Below are positions 29,001 through 39,724 of a stretch of 64,000 bases of DNA, piece after piece. The notes beneath the pieces were generated by a model. The model was given only the letters and a program-made list of their open reading frames with translations, was not told where the DNA came from and did no database searches. A program made the position numbers and the translations under genes. The stretch is from Pseudomonas bananamidigenes (GTDB taxonomy: Bacteria; Pseudomonadota; Gammaproteobacteria; Pseudomonadales; Pseudomonadaceae). Position 1 is the first letter of the stretch, and each line of letters opens with the position of its first letter. The stretch is taken from positions 1 to 64,000 of the forward strand of contig NZ_LRUN01000046.1 in assembly GCF_001679645.1 (NCBI RefSeq), in the 5' to 3' direction.

Positions 29001-30207
29001 CGGCCTCGACCACACGGTCGAACGGCACGTCCTGATGAGCGTGGACATCGAGCATCTGGCCGCGTACGTCGCGCAGCAGCTCGGCGAAGGTCTGCTGTGG
29101 ATTCAGACGCTGACGCAGCACCAGCGTGTTGACGAAATGGCCGATCAGCGGCTCGACTTCCGGACGGTTGCGGTTGGCGAACGGCGTGCCGATGCACAGA
29201 TCCTGCTGCCCGTTATGGCGCCACAGCAGCACCGCCAAAGCACCCAGCAACACGTTGAACAGCGTGCCCTGGGTCTGCCGGGCCAGCGCCGTCAGTTGAC
29301 GCAGGGTGCCGCCATCGACGCAAGCATTGAACGTGGCGCCGACGTAACGCTGCACCAGCGGTCGCGGCCGGTCGGCGGGCAGGGTCGACAACAGCGGCGC
29401 GTCGTCCAGGGTGCGTCGCCAGTAATCGAGCTGGGCATCCAGCGCCGCACCGCCCACGCGTTGCTGCTGCCAGCAGGCGTAATCGGCGTATTGCACCGGC
29501 AACGGCGCCAGGCTCGGGGTCTCACCGCGCAGAAAGTCGCCATACAGCGTGGCGACTTCCTGCAGGATCACACCCATCGACCAGCCGTCGGCAATGATGT
29601 GATGCACGCTGTACAGCCACAGGTATTCGTCGTCCGCCACACGCAACAAAGACGCCCGCAGCAATGGCCCGATGGCCAGATCGAACGGCGCCCGGGCGTC
29701 CTGCTCGACGGCGACTCGCACTTGCTGCTCACGCTCCTCGGCAGGCAACGGGCGCAGATCCGTCACCAACAACGACAGCGGCATCGACGGATGCACCACC
29801 TGACGCGGCTCCCCCTCAACGCTGCAAAACGTCGTGCGCAGGATTTCGTGGCGGGCAACCAGTGCGTTCAGCGCCCGCTCCAGCAGCGCCACGTCCAGTT
29901 GGCCCTTCAGCGTCACCGCCGTGGGCACGTTGTAGAACGGGTTGCCGGGCTCCAGTTGATCGAGAAACCACAGTTGCCGTTGCGAAAACGACAATGGCCA
30001 GTCCGCGTGCTCGCCGGCACGACAAGGAATCGCCATGTCATCCCCGCCACCGAGCAAGGCAATCAGTGCCTGCTTGTGGCGCTTGAGCGCCTGAGTCAGC
30101 TCTTCAGTGAGGAACCCGCGAGGCGCCTTGCAGCGCAACTTGTCGCCATCCACCTCGAGCACCACACCATGGCGAGCGAACAACGCCAGCAATTGATCGG
30201 CATTCAT
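26095..30207 (-). CDS. NRPS with docking domain: TubC_N-C-A-PCP-TE
   Basis: 1370 aa, intact. Residues 1-55 (MNADQLLALFARHGVVLEVD, then KLRCKAPRG) form a TubC-type N-terminal docking domain, which binds the C-terminus of a preceding synthetase. A condensation domain follows (about 65-500, HHIIADG). Next come an adenylation domain (FDASAWETF; code read as DAWVFGVVI, substrate not assigned), a carrier (GGTSI) and a type I thioesterase (GLSFGG; late GGHWDM). It adds one residue and releases the product. The gene overlaps both neighbours by ATGA. The natural donor is presumably NRPS1, whose line lacks its own TE. Confidence 0.9.
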   Translation of the reverse strand: MNADQLLALFARHGVVLEVDGDKLRCKAPRGFLTEELTQALKRHKQALIALLGGGDDMAIPCRAGEHADWPLSFSQRQLWFLDQLEPGNPFYNVPTAVTLKGQLDVALLERALNALVARHEILRTTFCSVEGEPRQVVHPSMPLSLLVTDLRPLPAEEREQQVRVAVEQDARAPFDLAIGPLLRASLLRVADDEYLWLYSVHHIIADGWSMGVILQEVATLYGDFLRGETPSLAPLPVQYADYACWQQQRVGGAALDAQLDYWRRTLDDAPLLSTLPADRPRPLVQRYVGATFNACVDGGTLRQLTALARQTQGTLFNVLLGALAVLLWRHNGQQDLCIGTPFANRNRPEVEPLIGHFVNTLVLRQRLNPQQTFAELLRDVRGQMLDVHAHQDVPFDRVVEAVNPQRDPGHSPLFQVMLVLQNTPGSGVQMPGLALAPYSTSSATAKFDLAFEWFEREGRLDLLVEYNTDLYDVATIERLSGHYRHLLEQIAADAKQPINALPLMNEAERQRVLVDFNRTEPLMQPAQCVHQLVETQAASNPQACAVVFEGQSLSYAELNARANRLARHLRTLGVGPDVPVAVCIERSLELPVALLAVLKAGGAYVPLDPDYPLGRLSHMLGDSTPAVLLTLGSAYGILRQAIQGSTWEAPILDLEKDAASWASLPADNLDPRSVGVTPDHLAYVIYTSGTTGLPKGAMVAHRGLSNLLLWCLQVCGEAGAMLHKIPFGFDASAWETFWPLATGGRLVIARPGGHYEPAYLAREVREQRVTALVFVPAMLQLFLEVDEVSRCTSLTDVFSGGGELPPALARRFQERLPHARLHNVYGPTETTVINSVWTLEPGAEVPARQLPIGRPIANNRFYVLDERDEPVPVGVTGQLHIGGVGVARGYLGLAQLSAERFIDNPFMAGDRLYRSGDLARYRPDGQLEFLGRNDFQVKLRGVRLELGEIEARLEAFPGIRSAVVLMVGEAAQDQRLVACCVVAETMDEAAVQAHLAQTLPRAVVPGNYLWLDALPLTANGKVDRAALVALADEDRVNRQVNLSSPRDHIELTLYQIWKRLLLVPQIGIRDNFFNVGGTSIAAIKMAHEISQVFAVEMPVRVVLSYPTIEALGGWLRVGANPAVAQGNLIEFRRGAGHSNVVCIHPAGGTAFCYLSLAKVLPDEAGVYGVQSPGLNPGESTEPTVEAMAEAYLKLIEPLATQPLILTGLSFGGLVAYEMARRLTAAGHRQVTVVLLDTQGSDDPGFREQIGTVDMAEFRDKLVRFNGMYPGIEDAQVERYFHIYNHNRLAMAAYECAPHAGRVVLIQAREDFSRHQLHELRGFWRRRAGSGYLAKLVSGGHWDMLESAEIHRVSQIIRHELQRFDAQEAK

Positions 30208-33200
30208 ACTTCGAACTCCTCCATGTCTTCGTCGTCCAGGCTTGCGGTCGCAGGCTCGATGGCAAAGGCCTCGACCGTTGCGCGGTACTGTTCATCGGCC
30301 GTGCGCCGTCCGCCGATCATCGAGTAGATCAATTCATGACTCGGCCCGAGGTCGAACAGCGTTTTCAGTGGCTGCTCCTCGACCGAGCCGATGCCGCACA
30401 GGCCCAGGCCGTGTTCGACGGCGGTCATGCTCAGCAACTGCGCCATGGCGCCGCTTTCGATGTGGCAGAAGTCGCGGCTACGCTCGCCATACAGCGGGCG
30501 GATCGCTGCCATGTAGGCGATGAAGAACAGCGAGAACGCGGCGTTCTCGTACACCGGGCGATTGACGAAATAGTCATAGGTGTCCGGGTCGAGCAATCCG
30601 CTCTGGAGGGCCAGCAAACGGTGCTGGCGAGGGTCGTAGTAATAGGCGCCACCGGGCACGCCGAGCACGCGATCCGGCTTGACGTAGAGGTAGGCTTGAA
30701 TCGGGTACAACCCGCCCGCCGACGGGAACTGGTATTTCACCTCCCCGTCGAGTCGCCCCTGCGCCAGTGCGGCCAGCAGATGCGCGAATGCCTGGGTGGC
30801 GATCGGTTGCGGATCGTATTGACGCACCGAGCGGTAATCGCTCAGACGCCTTGCGAAAGCCGGATCTTGCGGCAAGTCCAGTGCCAGCTCCGGCAAGGCT
30901 TGAGCGAAGGCACGGCGACCACGTTGCTCAGCCTTGAACTGCGCCCGCTGTTGTGGATCTTCGATGATGTCCTGCGGGGTCTCGCAGATCTGCTGAATAT
31001 TGCCGAGCAGTTCCTGCCGCGCCCGGTGCTGGCGATACATGCCGAGCAGATGCAGCAGCGTCGGCTGGGCCAGCAGTTGCGCCACGTGCGGGCGGAACTG
31101 CAAGGCGCCGGACAAGGCGTTGCTGATCCTGACGATATCGATCGAAGTCGCGCCCAGGTTCAACAAGTTGGCGCTGGCGGCGATGGACTCGCGCTTGAGC
31201 ACGCCCTGCACGATGTCCACCAGTTGCTGTTCCAGCGGGCCTTCGACTTGCAATGCGGGCCCTTGCTCTTCGGCTTGTGCCGGTTCCGGCAGGCGCTTCT
31301 TGTCGACCTTGCCGTTGGAGGACAACGGCCACGCCTCGACGAAAGTGAACGACGACGGAATCATGTACGCCGGCAGTTTGTCCGTCAGGTAATCGGTGAA
31401 GTCATTGGCCTGCAGCGCCGGATCGGCCTTGAGCACATAACCCGCCAGACGCTTCTCGCCCAGCGTGCTGCCCAGAATCCGCACCACCGCGCTCTGCACG
31501 CCGGGATGGCGATTGAGTGCGGCTTCGATCTCGCCCAGCTCGATGCGATAGCCCTGGACCTTGACCTGATTGTCTTCGCGCCCTAGGAATTCGATGTTGC
31601 CGTCAGGCAGCAAGCGACCAAGGTCACCGGTGCGATACAGCCGCTCGCCAGTCAGCGGGTGATCGAAGAAGCTGCCGGCGCTGAGTTTTTCATCGCGCCA
31701 GTATCCCTTGGCCAGACCGATGCCGCCGATGTACAACTGACCCGCGACCCAGGTCGGACGAACCTGCAACGCTTCGTCCAGCACGTAGAAGCGCTGATGG
31801 TCGAGAGCCTTGCCGTAGGGAATGCTGCGCCAGGCCGGGTCGACGTGCGTCACCGGATAACAGATCGACCAGATCGACGCTTCGGTGGCGCGCCCAGGCT
31901 GATCAGTTGCAAGTCCGGCTGCAACGCCCAGGCCCGTTCGGGCAAGGTCAGGGGAATCCAGTCGCCCGACAGCATCGCCACCCGCAGGCTGGCGGGCAAT
32001 GCACCGCCCTCGCCCTCACCGTACTCGACCAGCATGCCCAGCAACGCCGGCACCGAATTCCACAGGCTGACCTGATGACGCTTGATCAATTCAAGCCAGT
32101 GCGCCGGATCGAGGGTCAGTTGCGGGTCGAGGATGACCACTGCCGCGCCCACCGCCAGCGTGCCGAAAAAGTCATAGACCGACAGGTCGAAACTCAGCGA
32201 GGAAATCGCCAACACCCGGTCATTCGGGCCAACGGTAAAACGCCGGTTGATGTCGAGCAGCGTGTTGACCGCACCGCGATGATCGATCACCACGCCTTTC
32301 GGCTGGCCGGTGGAACCGGAGGTGTAGATCACGTAGGCGAGATTGCTTTCGTTTACCTGCACCGGTTGCAGTGGCAGGACTTCGTACGGGACTTCATCGG
32401 TCACCGCCATGGCCGTGACCTGCGCCGGCCATTCGATCCTGTCGAGCAATGCCGGTTGGGTCAGGGCCAGACTCGCCTCGGCGCGATCCAGAATATGTCG
32501 CAGCCGTTCGGCTGGCTGAGTCGGTTCAATCGGCAGGTAAGCGCCGCCGGCATACAGAATCGCCAGGGTCGCGACCACTTGCTCCCAGCCGCGCTCCATC
32601 ACCACCGCGACCAAGCGGTTCGGCAGCACGCCTTGCACTTGCAGGCGGGCGCCGAGTTGTCGGGCCTCATTGCGCAACTGGGCGTAGGTCAGCTGACGCG
32701 CTCCGATCACTGCCAGTGCGTCCGGCGTGGCCAGAGCCTGGCGCTCGAACAGTTCGTGCATCAACGGCAATGTCTGCTGACTGTCGACCGGTGCCGGCAA
32801 CCGCGCCTGCGGCAGCAGTCGAGGCGTATTCGCGCTCCAGGCCGCCGGCTCGCAGAGGCTGTCGAGCAGCGTGTTATAGGCGGCGAACATCTGCTCGATC
32901 ATGCCTTGCGGGAACAGTTCGTCGATGCTGTCCCAGTTGAACAACAGCCGTCCTTCCAGCTCCAGCAAGGTGTGGTCGAGCCACACCTGTGGTGTCTGGG
33001 TGATGCTATGCATGTGTGTGGCGTTCAATGCGTCCGCGAGGTTGAATTCGGCCAGTTCCGGCGCGGCTTCCGACAGCGTGCTGTTGAACACGATTGGCAT
33101 CGCTGTCTGCTGCACGCCCCGGGCCTGGGACAATTCACGCAGCACCCGCACACCGCTGACCACCGAATGGTCGATGTCGCGCCACAATTGCGCCTGCACG

Positions 33201-36200
33201 GCGCGGGCCTTGTCGGTGAAGCTCCGCGTGCCGTCGATGCCGATTTCCAGCAGCACCAGCGAGGTGAAGTCACCGATGATTTCGTCGACATCCGGGTGCA
33301 GCGGCATGCGGTTGAACAGCGGCAGGCTCAGGGTGAATCGCGGCGTGCGGCTCCACAGCGCCAGCACTTCGCTGAACGCGGTCAGCAGCATCACCGACGG
33401 CGTCACCGCAAACTGCTTGGCCACGGCCTTGAGCTGCGCCCACTGCGCCGCCGACATGTCGCGGTCGCGACGGGTGAAGTGCGGGTTGGCAATGCTCTCG
33501 GGCTGGCGCACCAGCGGCAGGTCCGGCGCCGGGGCCAGAGTGGTCACCCGCTCGCGCCAGTAGCCCAGTGCCTGCTCGTAACGGCGGCCGTTGCGCAGTT
33601 GCTGTTCGGCCAGTACGTAGTCACGGAAAGTCAGGCCCGGTTCCACCAGCACCAGGGTCGGGTCGACATAGAACGCCATCAGTTCGCGCGCCAGAATCTG
33701 CGTACTCGCCGCATCGACGATCAACGCATCGAGGCTGATGTGCAGATGCGTGATGCCGTCATCGAGCAGCGACAGGCTGAACTCGAACAGCGGCCAGCGA
33801 CTGGCGTCCAGCACCTGATGGGACTGGCGCTCGCGGGTCGCTTGAAGCAGGCGTTGCGCCTCTTCGACGGGCAGACCGCGCAGGTCACTGCGGGGCATGC
33901 GATAGGTCGGCACCTGCGCCAGCACCTGTTGCGTGCCGTCGCTGAGGAAGATCACGCGCAGCATGTCGTGGCGCTGGATCATGCGATTCAATGCCAGTTC
34001 GAAACGCTCGGCGTCGAAGTCGGGAATACGCAATTCTTCATAGCCGTGGGCACTGACGCCGCCGAGGCTGACCGAGGCTTCGCGACCAAACCAGTAGGCC
34101 TGCTGGATATCGGTCAGGGGGAACGGTTCATGTCGATCAGTGCGATCCGGCTCGATCTGGATGAACGCCGGTTCGATGCTCTGATCATCACGCGAGACCT
34201 GCGCCGCCAGATCCCTCAACACGGGCGTCTGGAACAGGCTGCTCAACGACAGTTGCGCACCCATGCGCTGGTTGATCGCGTAGATCATCCGCGTCGCCAG
34301 CAACGAATGGCCGCCGAGGTCGAAGAAGTTGTCGTGGATGCCGACCCGCTCGCACTTGAGCACCTCGGCCCAGATCTCGGCCATTTGCCGTTCAATGTCG
34401 TTGCGCGGCGCCTCGTAAGCCGCCCCGGCGCTGCGCTCCGGCGCCGGCAGCGCCTGCCGGTCGAGCTTGCCGTTGCGGGTCAGGGGCAATTGCGAAAGCC
34501 GGACCCAGGCACTCGGGATCATGTGTTCGGGCAACTGACGTTGCAGTTCGGCACGCAAAAATTCGCTGGTCGCGGTGCCGACCACATAGGCCACCAGACG
34601 CTTGTCCCCGGCCACGTCCTCACGCAGCAACACGGCGGCTTCCTGCACCCCGGGCTGTTGCTGCAACAGGCTGTCGATCTCGCCGAGCTCGACGCGGAAG
34701 CCGCGCAATTTCACCTGATGATCGATGCGTCCCAGGTATTGCACGTTGCCGTCGGCCTGGAATTTCGCAAGGTCGCCGCTGCGGTACATCCGCGCACCCG
34801 GTTCGTCGCTGAACGGGTCCGGCAGGAAACGTTCGGCGGTCAGGTCCGGGCGGTTCAGGTAGCCCCGGGCCAGGCACGCGCCGGCGATGTACAACTCGCC
34901 CGCCACGCCGACCGGCACCGGATTCAGATGCTCGTCCAGCACATACAACCGCGCATTGGCGATGGGCCGGCCAATGGGCGGCTTGTCCGGCCAGGCCTCG
35001 GCATCACCGCAGTCCAGGCTGAACTGGCTGACCACATGGGTTTCGGTCGGCCCGTACTGGTTATGTAACTGCGCGCCACCGAGCCCGCGGACAAAACCAC
35101 GCAGCTCGTCATTGATCTGCAGGGCCTCACCGGCGGTGATGATTTCGCAGCCACCGGCCGGCACAGGTGCATCGGCTTCGGTCAGGCCGGCGAGTTGCTG
35201 CAACACGGCAAATGGCAGGAACGCCCGCTGCACGCCTTCGGCCACCAGGGTCGGACGCAGCGCGGCGAGGTCCTTGCGGCTGTCCTCGGTCATCAGCAAC
35301 AGGCTGCCGCCCTGGCAAAGGGTGCTGCAGATTTCCTGAAAAGAGACGTCGAAATTCAGCGAGGCGAACTGCAGGACGCGCTTCGGTGTTGTGGCTTGAT
35401 CGAGCTGCCAGGTGATCAGGTTATCCAGCGCGCGACGGTTGTGGGCCACGCCTTTTGGGCGTCCGGTGGAGCCGGAGGTGTAGAGCACGTAGCCGAGGTG
35501 TTCCCGGCTCACCGCAACTTGCGGATCATCCGCCGAGTGTCGGGCCCATTGCGCTGCGTCAGTGTCCAGACAGCAGATCTGCGCCTCGTTCGCCGGCAGC
35601 CCGGCCATCAGGCTCGATTGCGTCAACAGCACGGTCGGCGCGGCATCGCTGAGCATGAACGCCAGGCGCTCGCCCGGATAGGCCGGGTCGAACGGCACGT
35701 ACGCCGCGCCGGCCTTGAGAATCGCCAACAGGCCGATGACCATCTGCGGCGAACGCTCCAGGCACAGGCCGACGCGATGTTCGGGGCCGACGCCCTGTTC
35801 GATCAGGTAATGCGCGAGTCGGTTGGCAGCGCGATTCAGTTCGCCGTAGCTCAGTTGCTCACGGCCGGCAAGCAGCGCCACGGCATCGGGTGTTTGCCGG
35901 GCCTGGGTCTCGAACCGCGCCATGCAATCGGGCAGTGAAGACGTATCGCGTGAGGTGCGATTCCAGTCATGAACGATCTGCCGGTGTTGTTCGGCGCTCA
36001 GCAGTTTGATCCCGGCCAGCGACTGCTCGCTGTCCTCGACCATCTGCGTCAGCACCCGTCGCAGGTACTCGCCGAACTGCTCGACGGTTTCGCGCTCGAA
36101 CAGGCCCGAGGCGTATTCCAGACCACCGACGATCTGCCCGTCACGCTCATGCAACGCCAGTTGCAGATCGAACTTGGCCACGTGATGACTGCTCTCGACT

Positions 36201-39200
36201 GGCGTGACGTCAAGCCCGCTCAGCAACAGATCGGAATCCTGATCCTGCTCCCACGCAAACAGCACCTGAAACAGCGGACTGTGGGCCAGGCTGCGTGGCG
36301 GGTTGAGCAACTCCACCACTTGCTCGAACGGCAGTTCCTGATGCTCCTGAGCGCCCAGTGCAACCTGCCGCGCCTGTTGCAGCCATTGCGCCACCGAGGG
36401 TGTGCCGGACCGGGTCATGCGCAGGGCCAGGGTGTTGACGAAGAAACCGATCAGCCCTTCCAGCTCCTGTTGCGGGCGATTGGCCGACGGCACGCCGATC
36501 ACCACATCGTCCTGCCCCGCCAGGCGCGACAACAGCAGCGAGAAACCGGCCAGCAAGGTCATGAACAGCGTGGTGCCTTGCTGCATGCCCAAGGCTTTCA
36601 GGCCTGCGGTCAGGGATGGGTCGAAGACCAGCGGCACAAATCCGCCGAGGTAATCCTGCACGGGCGGACGCTTGTGATCGCTCGGCAACTCCAGCAGCAC
36701 TGGCGCGCCCGTGAGGGTTTCGCGCCAATAGCGGTTTTGCTGTTCCAGCACGTCGCCGGTCAGCCATTGCTTCTGCCACACGGCGTAATCCACATACTGC
36801 ACGGGCAATGGCGGCAGCGGATTGTCGCGATCCTGAAGCGCGGCTTCGTACAGTTGCCCCAGCTCGCGGGTCAGCACGCCCATCGACCAGCCATCGGAGA
36901 TGATGTGGTGCTGGGTCAGCATCAGCACATGATCGTCCGCCGCCAGTCGCGCCAGACTTACGCGCATCAGCGGGCCACGGCTCAGATCGAAAGGCCGGGC
37001 ACCCTCCTCGTCGATCAACCGGGTAAGACGCTCTTGCGCATCGGGACCTTGCAGATCGGTTACGGTCAGTCGAAGGCTGTGCGCAGGCGGTAAAACCTGT
37101 TGCCGCCCTTCCCCTTCAACGGCGATGAACGTGGTGCGCAGCGCCCCATGGCGTGCCACCAGTTGATTGAAGCTGCGCTCAAGCGCCGCCACGTTCAGAG
37201 GACCGCGCAAGCGCAGGTTCAGCGGCATGTGATACGCCGCGTTGCCACCCTCCATTTGTGCGATGAACCACAGGCGCTGCTGGGCAGACGACAACGTTTG
37301 CGCGCCCGCTCGTGCAAAGGCCGTAATCGCCGGGCGAGCCGCAGCCTGACTGGCTTGCAGCCGTTCGGCGAACTGCTTCAGAACGGGGGCGGCAAACAGC
37401 GTCGAAGGCGCGACTTCGAGCCCCAGCGCATGACGCACCTGCGCCAGCACGCGCATCACCAGCAGCGAATGACCGCCCAGCGCAAAAAACTGATCCTCAC
37501 GCCCCACGCGCTCGACACCGAGCACATCGGCCCAGATCGCGGCGAGCGCGGTTTCCAGCGAGCCTTGCGCAGGCTGGTAATCCTGCTGGTCGAAGGCGTC
37601 GACGTCAGGCGCCGGCAGACTCGGTCGATCAACCTTGCCGTTGGCCGTCAGCGGCAACGCCTCCAGTCGCACGAATGCAGTCGGCACCATGTAATCCGGC
37701 AGACTGTTTTGCAGCTGTTCACGCAGGGCACCCGGGCTCAGCGTCGAGCCTGGTTTTTCGCAGTAGTAGCCGACCAGTCGCGGTTCGCCGGGGCCGTCCT
37801 GACGCAGCAGCACCACGCTTTCGCGCACACCTGCAATGTCCGCCAGCCGGGTTTCGATTTCCCCCAGCTCCAGACGCAGACCGCGCAATTTGGCCTGGGA
37901 ATCGTTGCGTCCCAGAAACTCCAGTTGGCCGTCGGCCCGATAGCGCGCCAGATCACCGCTTCGGTAAAGGCGTTCGCCCGCTACGAACGGGTTGTCGATA
38001 AAGCGCTCGGCAGTGAGCTGCGGCAGGTTCAGATAACCCCGCGCCACACCGACACCACCGATGTACAGCTCACCCGCAGCTCCCTCGGTAACAGGCTCGC
38101 CCTGTTCGTCGAGCAGGTAGATCCGGGTGTTGGGCAGTGCCCGGCCAATCGGCAGGACGCCGTCGATCTCACTGCTTTCGGTGAACTCGAAACAAGTGCT
38201 GTCGATGCTTGCCTCGGTCACGCCATAGGCCTGGACGATTTGCACCTTGTCGCCGCACAACCTGCGCAGTTGCCGGGCGCTGTGAGCGGTCCAGATGTCC
38301 GAGCCGCAGACCACGGTGCGCAGGAACGACAGGTCATGACCGCTCTCTTCGACCCACGCCAGCAAGGGGTTGAGCAGCGCCGGCACGAAGTCGGCAAAAC
38401 CGATCTGCGCGTCTCGCATCAAGCGATAAAGGGCCGGCGGGTCCATCAAGGTGTCCCGTGGGCACAGCACCAGCGTGCCGCCGAACCCCAGCGCGCGAAT
38501 CAGATCGGCGCTGAACACATCGAAGGAAAACCCGGCCATCTGCAGGTGATTGACCGGCTCGCCCAGCGCATAGAGTTGCGCCCAGGCAGCGCTCACGGCG
38601 ATCAGCCCGCGATGCTCGACCATCACGCCTTTCGGCTTGCCGGTGGAGCCCGAGGTGTAGATCACGTAGGCCAGGTGCCGGGGTGTCAGGCCTGTCTCAT
38701 GGGGATCAGGATTCTCGGGTGACTGTGAAGCCCAATGTGTTGAATCGCCCAGATCAAGCACCGTGGTCGATTGTTCGAGCGCAGCCATCAGGACATGCCG
38801 CGCCTGACCATGGGTCAGTACCACCGGCGTCGCGCTGTCGGCCAGCATGTGCGCCAGCCGCGCCTGCGGATACGCCGGGTCCAGCGGCACATAGGCGCCA
38901 CCGGCCTTGAGCACCGCGAGCACACTCACCAGCATTTCCAGCGAACGCTCAAGACAAATCCCGACCCGCACATCCGGCCCGACCCCGAGGCTGCGCAGGT
39001 GATGGGCCAGACGATTGGCCCGGCGGTTGAGCTCGCGGTAGCTGAGCGCCTCATCCTGCCAACGTACGGCAATCGCCTCGGGGGTACGCAGCACCTGCGC
39101 TTCGAACAGACCGTGCACACACAGATCGGTATCGAACGGAATCGAGGATGAAACGTCGGGCTGCGCAGGATTCGTCCCACGCAAGGAAATGTTGTCGAAC

Positions 39201-39202
39201 AT
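30204..39202 (-). CDS. NRPS A-PCP-C-A-PCP-Cy-A-PCP-Ox (thiazole-forming), frameshifted
   Basis: One 2999-aa synthetase if a base missing near 31888 is restored. Domains: A1 (26-535, no C before it), PCP (GGHSL, Ser579), C (632-1075, HHIISDG), A2 (1085-1585), PCP (GGHSL, Ser1633), heterocyclization domain (1690-2120; DALIVDAAS is the DxxxxDxxS motif), A3 (2145-2650), PCP (GATSI, about 2687) and a nitroreductase/McbC-like oxidase (2785-2975; RSVRQYD, SAGGLYPIQAYLY). Specificity codes read DVADVGAID (resembles Arg, less sure), DVQFIAQVV (Pro) and DLYNMSLIW (Cys). The line should make starter-Pro-thiazole. The start has only a weak ribosome site. It is the first gene of the operon. Confidence 0.9.
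31880..31896 (-). other. Frameshift site in NRPS1 adenylation domain 3
   Basis: The minus strand reads CTGGGCGCGCCACCGAAG. Adding one G (CTGGGCGGCGCCACC) restores SLGGATEASIWS, the conserved A5 core. The downstream reading frame then continues through PCP and Ox to 30204. Confidence 0.85.
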
Positions 39203-39241
39203 CGGAGGCTACCGTCCATGACTGCTTTATTGTTGTGATCA

Positions 39242-39291
39242 GGCAGGGGCGGAATGCACCCTGCCAGTCAGGTCCCGGCATCAAGTGCCGG
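39242..39291 (-). promoter_or_regulatory. Two hairpins in the NRPS1 leader
   Basis: GGCAGGG/CCCTGCC (39242-39248 with 39259-39265) and CCGGCA/TGCCGG (39275-39280 with 39286-39291) lie 40-90 bases upstream of the NRPS1 start. If transcribed they form consecutive stems. No T tract follows, so they are not obvious terminators. Regulatory meaning is speculative. Confidence 0.35.
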
Positions 39292-39686
39292 TTCGGTCAT
39301 TCGAATTCAGGAAGATGGCGCGACACGCGCATGCAGACTCACGTCGCACGCACACGCGCACAGAAAACCGGGGGGAGATGAGCTGGCGAAGAACATCGCA
39401 GCGCGATCAGCATGAACAGCTGGAGAATTGCCAGGACCGATGGCGAGATCGATCGCCTTGTCCACTGCATCGTCAATTGCAAACCGCGTGCTCAATTGAA
39501 ACCTCGACTTCCATTTGAGGGTCAACGACGAGGAACAACCTGCGCGGTGGGTGACAGCGCCAGGGTGGTCCCGATCGGCTGCGACTGCCGGGCCTGTAGA
39601 CGCACGGCAATCTTCTGGCGCCGGGTTTGTGACCCGGAGCGCCGGCGGATAATAACCACGTTTTTTGCCGGTGAGGCAAACAAAAT

Positions 39687-39724
39687 GTAGGAATTTTGCG
39701 AAATAAATATCAGACATTTCCTAC
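39687..39724. promoter_or_regulatory. Inverted repeat GTAGGAA-N24-TTCCTAC
   Basis: A perfect 7-base dyad in the AT-rich part of the NRPS/sigma-like intergenic region. Its spacing (31 bases centre to centre, about three helical turns) could suit a dimer pair. No regulator is identified. Confidence 0.4.

Noticed and set aside
22165..31896. Programmed ribosomal frameshifting in the NRPS genes
   Set aside because: No slippery heptamer with a downstream pseudoknot was evident, and the sites differ from each other; single-base loss is simpler.
1950..39202. Linking the YcaO protein to the thiazole-forming NRPS
   Set aside because: The OsmC-YcaO fusion is the usual chromosomal form and lies 11 kb from the nearest cluster gene; the NRPS has its own Cy and Ox domains for azole formation.
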